The translations under genes were made by a program, and so were the position numbers. From contig CAJUFB010000144.1 of assembly GCA_910585805.1 (NCBI GenBank), forward strand, positions 1 to 7,656: 7,656 nucleotides of DNA. The letters run 5' to 3'. This document shows positions 1 to 5,600 of the stretch, piece after piece. The DNA comes from an uncultured Acetatifactor sp. (GTDB taxonomy: Bacteria; Bacillota; Clostridia; Lachnospirales; Lachnospiraceae). The notes below the pieces were generated by a model. The model was not told where the DNA came from. It worked only from the letters and a program-made list of their open reading frames with translations, and did no database searches. Each line of letters opens with the position of its first letter. The stretch's first letter is position 1.

Positions 1-51
1 AATTTGACGGAAGTACAGTGAATTTGGAAGTAAATAAAATGCGGAATAACA
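1..51. repeat. Left arm of a perfect 51-bp inverted repeat (probable IS-type terminus)
   Basis: Bases 1-51 are the exact reverse complement of 7606-7656; the match fails at base 52 against base 7605. The arm has 16 G+C of 51, far more AT-rich than the flanking coding DNA. Its inner border ends in CA, matching TG at the inner border of the other arm, the dinucleotide form common at transposable element ends. Two direct subrepeats lie inside: AATTTGACGGAAGTA at 1-15 and AATTTGGAAGTA at 21-32, identical except for an ACG triplet and offset by 20 bp, as expected of transposase binding sites. The repeat is observed; its identity as an insertion sequence end is inferred. An assembly break or an inversion site would look the same. 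Confidence 0.93.
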
Positions 52-1556
52 CCAGACAGCCCGCCCAGGCAGCAATGCCGCAGGGCCAGAAAGCGCAGCC
101 TGCGACAGTACCGCAAGGGAAAGTGTCATCCGCTGCCGGAACTGGCCAGCCTGTTTTGTCTGTAGAATCGCAGGGGCAGAGCGTGCAGCAGGTTGGAGCC
201 AGACAAGGCATTCCTCCTGTTATGGCGAAGAAACATGAGACGCTGCCTGCTGGAGGTGGACAGCCTGTAATGCCGCAAGGCCAGGGAGTGCCGTCTGCTG
301 GAAATCAGCTGCCAGTATCTCCTGCAATGCCGCAGAAACATGAGACGCTGCCTGCTGGAAGCGGCCAGCCTGACCAGTCTGTAGTGCCGCAAAGCCAGGG
401 AGTGTCGTCTGCTGGAAATCCGTTGCCGGTATCTCCTACAATGCCGCAGAAACAGGACGCACTGCCTGCTGGAAACGGCCAGCCTGCCCAGAGTATAATG
501 CCGCAAGGCCAGGGAGTGCTGTCTGCCGAAAACCATCTGCCAGTATCTCCCGCAATGCCGCAGAAGCATGAGACAGAGCCTGCAGAAAGCAGACTGCCTG
601 TTCAGACGGTAATGCCGCAAGATAAGGGAGCACAGTCGGCAGCGACAGCGGCTCCGGTATCCGTAGCATCCAGGAAAGCGGACGCTGGCGGCTCCCGCTC
701 GGGAGAAGCCGTCAAAGGCAGTACAGTATCAGGAAGACAGGCTGCAGCACTGAATCCTGCTACAGAACAGGGAAAGGCTGCTTCATCTGTAGGAGCCGGG
801 GACACTGCCCGTCCTGCTAAGGGGCAGCGGTATTTTGGAAATACGAAAGCCGTTACCAACGGACAACAGAGCCAGCCGCCGCATCAGCCTGTAGCAGCAA
901 GGCCGGCTGCACCCCAGGAACAGCCCGGACAGCTCCCGGTGCCTCCGGCATCTCCGGAGAGTAAGAAGACAGTACAGTCCGCCGTAGATATGGCTTCCGG
1001 TTCCACGGACAGCCTGCCTGTCCCGCCCATGGGAAAAGGAGGACAGACAAATGCGGAGCCAGCCGCTGCGACAGATGCCCTGCCCGTTCCTGCTGGCAGC
1101 TCCGGGAAAGACAAATCCCGGTCAAGTGTATTGGAAGCCATAGCGCTGCTGAACGGCCAGGCGCCTCCCGCAGGCACAGCTGAAAGTCCGGCAGGAGAAA
1201 GCAAGGGCAGTAGCGCTGGAACAGTCATCGGAAATGAGGCGGCAGCTTCCATGGAAGCCGCATCCCCGGAGGGAGGCCTGCCCATAAATGGGGAAACAGC
1301 ACAGGGAGAACCTGTCCCGCGCTATACGCCTGACATGCCCGTGGAGGAGATCGTAAGCCTGATGACGCTGGAAGAGGCCGGAAAAGTGGTGGTGGACACC
1401 GGCGTGAGCAAAGGGCAGACCATTGCGGAAGTGGCGGAGAGGCGCCCTCCCAGCCTGAAGTTCTACCGCTATGGCGGATACAAGGGTCCCAACAACATCC
1501 TCCGTGCGGCGGCCCAGATCATGCTGGACTCCATTGAGGGGCAGAAAGCCAGCTGA
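39..1556 (+). CDS. Pro/Gln/Ala-rich repeat protein with conserved C-terminal domain, probably 5'-truncated
   Basis: I do not recognise a named family. The frame is open to the left edge of the window. I chose ATG 39 because GGAAG at 26-30 is a weak ribosome binding site; GTG 18 has none. Both starts lie inside the terminal repeat, so the true N-terminus is probably lost and native coding begins near base 52. From ATG 39 (505 aa), residues 62-210 hold four tandem repeats of 35-38 aa, each starting around MPQKHETLPAG. Residues 210-425 are a low-complexity Ala/Pro/Gly/Ser linker. Residues 427-505 look folded and conserved, with a core at 450-476 containing VVVDTGVSKGQTIAEVAERR and then PPSLKFY, followed by ILRAAAQIML. 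The G-x-x-KGQTIAEV...P..LKFY pattern loosely recalls the small C-terminal domain of ExoX-like and DUF3820 proteins, which is only a suggestion. No signal peptide or membrane segment is visible. It ends 238 bp before the DUF5688-like gene. Confidence 0.8.
   Translation: MRNNTRQPAQAAMPQGQKAQPATVPQGKVSSAAGTGQPVLSVESQGQSVQQVGARQGIPPVMAKKHETLPAGGGQPVMPQGQGVPSAGNQLPVSPAMPQKHETLPAGSGQPDQSVVPQSQGVSSAGNPLPVSPTMPQKQDALPAGNGQPAQSIMPQGQGVLSAENHLPVSPAMPQKHETEPAESRLPVQTVMPQDKGAQSAATAAPVSVASRKADAGGSRSGEAVKGSTVSGRQAAALNPATEQGKAASSVGAGDTARPAKGQRYFGNTKAVTNGQQSQPPHQPVAARPAAPQEQPGQLPVPPASPESKKTVQSAVDMASGSTDSLPVPPMGKGGQTNAEPAAATDALPVPAGSSGKDKSRSSVLEAIALLNGQAPPAGTAESPAGESKGSSAGTVIGNEAAASMEAASPEGGLPINGETAQGEPVPRYTPDMPVEEIVSLMTLEEAGKVVVDTGVSKGQTIAEVAERRPPSLKFYRYGGYKGPNNILRAAAQIMLDSIEGQKAS
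222..668 (+). repeat. Tandem coding repeats, 105-114 bp units
   Basis: Four in-frame units begin at ATG 222, 327, 441 and 555. The first is 105 bp and the next three 114 bp each, giving 35 or 38 aa. Units share the pattern MPQKHETLPAG, GQP, MPQGQGV, SAGN, LPVSP, with substitutions rising in the fourth unit. The preceding 60 codons hold more degenerate pieces such as MPQGQKAQPA. Unit number is likely to vary between strains through slippage or recombination; that is inferred. Confidence 0.85.
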
Positions 1557-1681
1557 AGCCGGCACCGCTGTGCTTACAGGCATCGCCCGGCTGTATGGGC
1601 TGAAAGGTAAGGCGTCTTGAATGAAGACATGGGTGCCTGTAAAAGGCCAGAAGTGTAAGAGAAAATTACAGATGGTATTTC

Positions 1682-1738
1682 CTGCAGCTGTCCGGAACCA
1701 CAGCCATATAGGTGAAGCCTGTGTGGTTCCGGCTGCAG
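1682..1738 (+). other. Hairpin in the spacer before the DUF5688-like gene
   Basis: CCGGAACCACA at 1692-1702 pairs perfectly with TGTGGTTCCGG at 1722-1732 across a 19-nt loop. The outer CTGCAG copies at 1682-1687 and 1733-1738 can extend the stem past a 4-nt bulge. There is no T-tract after it, so it is not a standard intrinsic terminator. It may be an mRNA stability element, an operator, or a processing site between the first two genes. The rest of the 1557-1794 spacer holds a weaker AGCCGG/CCGGCT pairing (1557-1562 with 1587-1592) and no convincing promoter. Confidence 0.5.
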
Positions 1739-1794
1739 CAGGAATGGAGCCCATGGAGCGTTATGGGCAAAGATGACAAGGAGGGCAAATAGAG

Positions 1795-2700
1795 ATGAAT
1801 ATGGAAGTTTTTACTGACATGATCAGCAGGGAAGTGAGAAAGCGGCTCGGAGAAGGCGTCTGTGTGGAAGTCCGGAAGGTAATGAAGAACAATGGGACTA
1901 TCCGGCATGGGCTGATGGCCAGAAGAGCAGGCTGTAATGTGGCTCCTACAATATATCTGGACACATATCTGGAGGCTTATAAGCAGGGGATACCCTTTGG
2001 GGCAATCGTCCGGAGAGTGTTGGACGCCTATCAGGAGGATTGGGGCGGAGAATCTGTAGACATGGGATTCTTCCGTTCCTTTGAGCAGGTACGGGACAGG
2101 ATATGCTGCAGGCTGATCGGCAGGGAAAGGAACGGAGCGTTGCTAGAGGAGATACCGCATATCGAGTTCCTGGATCTGGCAGTCTGCTTCTATTATGCCT
2201 ACCGTGGAGGGCTGGGTGACGGGATGATCCAGATAAACAACTCCCATATGGAGATGTGGGGCAGCAACATGATGGAGCTGCTTGCCCTGTCGAAGCGCAA
2301 TACCCCCAGGCTCTTTCCATGGGCATGCTGCGGGATAGAGGAGGTTCTGACAGAAACGGCAGACGGCAGTGATGATGCGGATTTCAGATGCATCCTGGAG
2401 GCATTATGCGAAGAGGTTCCCATGAAGATTCTGAGCAATGAAAGGAGGATCCAAGGGGCTGTCTGCATGCTTTATCCGGGTGTCCTGAAAGAGATGGCAG
2501 ATAGGATAGGAGGAGACTTCTTCATCATCCCCAGTTCTGTCCATGAAGTGATCCTCCTGCCGGACACTGACAAAGGGCTCAATGAAGCATTAAAACAGCT
2601 GATTTGGGAAGTGAACAGAACAAAGGTTGCTCCGGAAGAGGTATTGTCTGATGCCCTTTACCGCTATGATAGGGCCAACGGCAGGGTCATGACGGTCTGA
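1795..2700 (+). CDS. DUF5688 family protein
   Basis: A 301-aa soluble protein that I recognise as DUF5688-like, a family of unknown function frequent in Lachnospiraceae genomes and their mobile elements. Matching traits are an N-terminal segment FTDMISREVRKRLGEG with VEVRKVMKNNG at residues 26-34, IYLDTYLEAYKQG at 53-65, RNGALLEEIPHIEFLDLAV at 112-130, the NERRIQGAVCMLYPGVLKEM block at 215-234, and DFFIIPSSVHEVILLP at 241-256. The start is ATG 1795, preceded by AAGGAGGG at 1778-1785; ATG 1801 is less well spaced. Length is close to what I expect for the family. No catalytic motif, signal peptide or membrane helix is visible. The upstream spacer contains a hairpin, and 142 bp separate it from the next gene. 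Family assignment is from memory; the function is unknown. Confidence 0.82.
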   Translation: MNMEVFTDMISREVRKRLGEGVCVEVRKVMKNNGTIRHGLMARRAGCNVAPTIYLDTYLEAYKQGIPFGAIVRRVLDAYQEDWGGESVDMGFFRSFEQVRDRICCRLIGRERNGALLEEIPHIEFLDLAVCFYYAYRGGLGDGMIQINNSHMEMWGSNMMELLALSKRNTPRLFPWACCGIEEVLTETADGSDDADFRCILEALCEEVPMKILSNERRIQGAVCMLYPGVLKEMADRIGGDFFIIPSSVHEVILLPDTDKGLNEALKQLIWEVNRTKVAPEEVLSDALYRYDRANGRVMTV

Positions 2701-2770
2701 GGCGTTTTGGATGCTGTTATCCTGCTGTCGGTTCTGGCTTGTCTGAGATAGGAAAATAAGGGAAGTGCTG

Positions 2771-2801
2771 TCTGCTGTATGGGGGAAGTCCATACAGCAG
2801 A
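2771..2801 (+). other. Strong hairpin upstream of the zinc-ribbon gene
   Basis: TCTGCTGTATGG at 2771-2782 is perfectly complementary to CCATACAGCAGA at 2790-2801, a 12-bp stem with a 7-nt loop. Adding TG at 2769-2770 and CA at 2804-2805 could lengthen it past a short bulge. It ends 32 nt before the ribosome binding site of the next gene and has no T-tract. It could be a 5' leader stabiliser, an RNA processing site, or a palindromic protein-binding site. The rest of the 2701-2842 spacer shows nothing I can support. Confidence 0.6.
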
Positions 2802-2842
2802 GACAAGAAATCTGCATTACGCTGCAGGGGACGGGAGGAAAG

Positions 2843-3415
2843 ATGGAACTGCTGATATATGTGCTCCATGGGGCATGGCACACGGAGGATACGGATGGGA
2901 CCGGAGTCCTCGGGGTGGCAGAAGAGACAGGGCCGCTGCTCGGGAAACTGCATGGAATCGCAGACAGGAAGGCAGAGGGCTATGTTGAGCTGTGCGGCCA
3001 TGTCTGGGAGGAGCATGGGGAAAGATATTACGAAGCCATGGACGGGGATGGGAGGTATGCAAGATTCTATGTCGTGGAAGAGCATCTCCATATTTCCGGC
3101 AGGACATTAGGAAGGGCCATCCTGAAAAAGGCAGCCGGCAGGAGGATGGCATGCAGGAGGTGCGGCTCAAAGGTGCGCCGGGAAAGGGAGGCAGGACTCC
3201 GGGAGGAGTACCCGTACTACTGCCCGCGGTGCGATGAAAATATGTATTCTTTTGAGTGCATGGAAATGAGCTTGAGGGAGAGACGGCGGATACAGTGCCG
3301 GAAATGGGCTGCAAAAATAAAGAAAAGGGGGAAGCGCCATGAAAGACGGGCGGATGAAAGCGGCTGGATATGGAAATGGAAGGCTGCGGGGAACGGACAG
3401 ATGGACGGAGGCTGA
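2843..3415 (+). CDS. Hypothetical protein with C-terminal four-cysteine zinc ribbon
   Basis: A 190-aa protein I cannot name. I chose ATG 2843 because GGGAGG sits 5-10 bases upstream; the frame runs open to an ATG at 2765, but that one has no ribosome binding site and lies before the 2771-2801 hairpin. Residues 1-80 (MELLIYVLHGAW, GVLGVAEETGPLLGKLHGIAD, AMDGDGRYARFYVVEEH) read like a small alpha/beta domain seen in uncharacterised proteins of clostridial mobile elements. Residues 104-130 hold CRRC and CPRC, Cys104, Cys107, Cys127 and Cys130, a probable zinc ribbon. The tail from 143 is very basic (RERRRIQCRKWAAKIKKRGK), which suits nucleic-acid binding. It lies 42 bp upstream of the primase-like gene, so both are probably in one transcript. 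The function is unknown; DNA or RNA binding is an inference. Confidence 0.75.
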   Translation: MELLIYVLHGAWHTEDTDGTGVLGVAEETGPLLGKLHGIADRKAEGYVELCGHVWEEHGERYYEAMDGDGRYARFYVVEEHLHISGRTLGRAILKKAAGRRMACRRCGSKVRREREAGLREEYPYYCPRCDENMYSFECMEMSLRERRRIQCRKWAAKIKKRGKRHERRADESGWIWKWKAAGNGQMDGG

Positions 3416-3430
3416 GGCATAAGCCTTTTT
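3409..3430 (+). terminator. Weak terminator-like hairpin at the end of the zinc-ribbon gene
   Basis: GAGGC at 3414-3418 pairs with GCCTT at 3423-3427 (one G-T pair) around an ATAA loop and runs into T bases at 3426-3430; an alternative is AGGCT 3409-3413 with AGCCT 3422-3426. The stem is only 5 bp and overlaps the stop codon, and the next gene has a strong ribosome binding site 13 bases later, so at most partial termination is expected. Confidence 0.25.
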
Positions 3431-3457
3431 ACAAGCGGAGGGAAAGGAGGCGAGCCC

Positions 3458-5458
3458 ATGGGAGACCCGTACCCACAGGGATTCCCGTTCGGGATCCGGG
3501 ACGTGGCGGAGCTGCTCCGCCTGAGGGTGCGCCGCCGCCAGCCGGACAGCATGTATACGGACTGCCCGTTCTGCGGGGACCGCAGGGGCAAGATGAACAT
3601 CAACTTCACCAAGAACGTCTGGCGGTGCAACTATTGTGGCGAGGGCGGCGGCATGCTGGCCCTCTATGCAAGGCTCAACAATACCACCAGCTCGGATGCC
3701 TACCGGGAGATCTACGATGCCCTCCTGGCGGGGGACACCACCTGGGGGGACGGGGAACCGGAAAGGAAAGAGGCGGCTCATGCAGGCAATGGCGGCGGAA
3801 CCCTGACAGACACACTGCCCAAAAGGGTAGGAACTTCCCCGGCAGACGCAGGCGGGTGGGAGAAAATGAAACCCATGCCGCCATATGCAGAGGCCAGGAA
3901 AGAACCTGGAATCCAGCTTCCCTATACTGCGCTGCAAAACGAAGTGGAGATACCTCAGGCGGAGCGGGCCAGTGACCAGCAGGTGCACCAGGCTTATTCG
4001 CTGTTATTGGGAATGCTGAGCCTGACACCTGCGCACCGGGCGCACCTGAAGTCTGAAAAACGCGGCCTGACGGACAGCCAGATTGATGCATTCGGCTTCA
4101 GGAGCACGCCGCCCGCCTTCCTGTGCCGCTCCCTGGCGGAGAGGCTGTTGAGGCAGGGCTGTACCCTGGAGGGAGTGCCGGGGTTCTACCTGCACGAAAA
4201 GGGCTACTGGACTGCGCGGTTCAGCAGCCGTGCCTCCGGCATCCTGATCCCGGCTATCGGCATGGACGGGCTCATCAAGGGGATGCAGATATTGCTGGAC
4301 ACCCCGTTCCGGGATAAGGATGACCCTCCGGGGAAAGCCGGGACGAAATATATCTGGCTGTCCTCGGCATCCAAGGACAGGGGCGTCACATCCGGGAGCC
4401 CGGTGCATTTCGCAGGGGATCCGTTTTCCAGGACAGTCTATGTCACCGAAGGGCTGCTGAAGGCGGACATTGCCCACTGCCTGACGGGCAGGACATTTGT
4501 GGCGGTAGCGGGGGCGAACAATGTGAAGCCCCTGGAGCCGCTGCTCGCCCTGCTGGCGCAGAACGGCACGGAGCTGGTGGTGGAGGCCTATGACATGGAC
4601 AAGTGCAGCAATGCGATGACGGCAAAGGGCAGCTCCCAGATATGCCGGATGGCGGTAAGGTATGGGATGGAATGCCGCCGTCTGACCTGGAACCCGAATT
4701 ATAAAGGGATTGACGACTGGCAGCTTGCCCTGCGGAGGGAGAAACGGAAAGCGCAGGAAAACCGGCAGGACAACGAGGTGATGAATTTCAAGGAAAAGTA
4801 TCTGTTGGGACAGTGCGGAATGGATGCCATGAAGCAGGAGATGGAGGACTTGCGCAGGGAGAAGCATGCGCATGATCCGGACAGAGAGTCCGGCCAGGAT
4901 GGTGAAAGCATAGTCGCAAAGAGCCTGGACAAGACGCAAGTATCAGGGCTGGATGGCAGCAGAGTGATTGGGAAGCTCGGATTGACAGCAGAGGAATATG
5001 CCGTTTTCTGCCGTGATGGGGAGAGGGCGCTGGAAAAGATGCTGGATGCCCAGAAGCGTGACTGCAGGTTCCGCATTTACCAGCTTGCTTTTGATGTAGG
5101 GGAGACAGTCCCATTTGCGTTCAAGGGAATCCTTGATCTGTACAAAGCGGGATATGAACAGCCTCCGGCGGCGAAGTACAGGCTGGCGGCAGATTCCATG
5201 CTTACCTGTCCGGCGGAATGGAAAGATGTGGAGATTCTGAAACGCCTTTCGGCGTGCTTTGGAAGCCGTGTGCCGGAGAAAGAGAAAGGATACATGGAGC
5301 ACCCGCTTGCACCATCGGATGTGGTGGAGTTAAAGGATGGGGAAGGCCGCCGTTATTTTTATGTAGACGGAGCAGATTTTGAACCTGTCCGGTTCTCGCC
5401 GTTTCTTGCAAAGACTATGGAAAAGCCAGTGCAGGGCCAGAGGGCGGCGGATGTATGA
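3458..5458 (+). CDS. Primase-like protein: CHC2-type zinc ribbon, DUF3854/TOPRIM-like core, YodL-like C-terminus
   Basis: A 666-aa protein likely to synthesise RNA primers on single-stranded DNA of the mobile element, in the cytoplasm. The N-terminus has a primase-type zinc ribbon: CPFC (Cys36, Cys39) and CNYC (Cys57, Cys60), followed by the helix GGMLALYARL, as in DnaG-like CHC2 domains but with four cysteines. Residues 100-165 are a variable linker. Residues 260-425 resemble the DUF3854/TOPRIM-like fold: ILIPAIGMDGLIKGMQ, then VYVTEGLLKADIA with Glu331, then AYDMDK with Asp379 and Asp381, then KGIDDWQ with Asp419 and Asp420, a plausible metal-binding acidic set. Residues 537-640 (FRIYQLAFDVGE, HPLAPSDVVEL, RYFYVDGADFEPV) resemble the YodL-like domain of mobile-element proteins. 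AAAGGAGG at 3443-3450 fixes the start at ATG 3458. No separate helicase domain is seen. The family calls are from motifs; enzyme activity is inferred. Confidence 0.85.
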   Translation: MGDPYPQGFPFGIRDVAELLRLRVRRRQPDSMYTDCPFCGDRRGKMNINFTKNVWRCNYCGEGGGMLALYARLNNTTSSDAYREIYDALLAGDTTWGDGEPERKEAAHAGNGGGTLTDTLPKRVGTSPADAGGWEKMKPMPPYAEARKEPGIQLPYTALQNEVEIPQAERASDQQVHQAYSLLLGMLSLTPAHRAHLKSEKRGLTDSQIDAFGFRSTPPAFLCRSLAERLLRQGCTLEGVPGFYLHEKGYWTARFSSRASGILIPAIGMDGLIKGMQILLDTPFRDKDDPPGKAGTKYIWLSSASKDRGVTSGSPVHFAGDPFSRTVYVTEGLLKADIAHCLTGRTFVAVAGANNVKPLEPLLALLAQNGTELVVEAYDMDKCSNAMTAKGSSQICRMAVRYGMECRRLTWNPNYKGIDDWQLALRREKRKAQENRQDNEVMNFKEKYLLGQCGMDAMKQEMEDLRREKHAHDPDRESGQDGESIVAKSLDKTQVSGLDGSRVIGKLGLTAEEYAVFCRDGERALEKMLDAQKRDCRFRIYQLAFDVGETVPFAFKGILDLYKAGYEQPPAAKYRLAADSMLTCPAEWKDVEILKRLSACFGSRVPEKEKGYMEHPLAPSDVVELKDGEGRRYFYVDGADFEPVRFSPFLAKTMEKPVQGQRAADV

Positions 5459-5506
5459 TGCCGCTTCTCATTTGATGGTGGTCGTAATTACAGTTTTTCA
5501 ACAAGG

Positions 5507-5534
5507 TTGGAGTAGGAATGCCACTTTCTATAAG
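5507..5534 (+). promoter_or_regulatory. Possible sigma-A-type promoter in the pcfK-like leader
   Basis: TATAAG at 5529-5534 matches five of six bases of the -10 consensus. TTGGAG at 5507-5512 supplies the conserved TTG of a -35, with a 16-bp spacer. Transcription from here would start near 5541 and run immediately into the hairpin at 5548-5578. The -35 is poor and the TATAAG also forms part of a small TTTCT/AGAAA palindrome, so this is a weak call. Confidence 0.25.
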
Positions 5535-5584
5535 AAACAATCATGTTGGCATGGAGGGGAGCAATCTGCTTCCATGCCGTTTTT
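5518..5584 (+). promoter_or_regulatory. Attenuator-like leader with two mutually exclusive hairpins
   Basis: ATGCCA at 5518-5523 can pair with TGGCAT at 5547-5552, enclosing a small TTTCT-ATA-AGAAA hairpin (5525-5537). The segment GGCATGGA at 5548-5555 can instead pair with TCCATGCC at 5571-5578, which is the terminator stem followed by Ts. The two pairings share 5548-5552, so only one can form at a time. That is the 1-2 / 2-3 logic of transcription attenuators. A weak GGAG at 5509-5512 precedes ATG 5518, so translation of a leader frame could choose between them. The pairings are visible in the sequence; regulation is inferred. Confidence 0.45.
5548..5584 (+). terminator. Rho-independent terminator between the primase-like and pcfK-like genes
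   Basis: GGCATGGA (5548-5555) pairs with TCCATGCC (5571-5578); inside, AGCA and TGCT close an ATC loop, leaving a GGGG bulge on the left arm. The stem is followed by GTTTTT, with the T-tract at 5580-5584. It lies 89 bp after the stop of the primase-like gene and only 4 bp before the ribosome binding site of the next gene, so it either ends the upstream operon or gates read-through into pcfK-like expression. Confidence 0.7.
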
Positions 5585-5600
5585 GGGAAAGGAGATTATC

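Noticed and set aside
4..36. Promoter in the left repeat arm: TTGACG at 4-9 with TAAATA at 31-36
   Set aside because: The spacer would be 21 bp, too long for a sigma-A promoter, and no better -10 is present at 16-18 bp.
222..668. CRISPR-like array
   Set aside because: The repeats are long, contiguous, in frame and coding, with no spacers between them.
1621..1776. 51-codon frame MKTWVPVKGQKCKRK... in the first spacer
   Set aside because: Only a weak AAGG precedes it, it runs through the hairpin, and the composition is not protein-like beyond chance.
3167..3988. 273-codon reverse-strand frame over the zinc-ribbon and primase-like genes
   Set aside because: It has no ribosome binding site, crosses two well-supported genes and lacks recognisable motifs.
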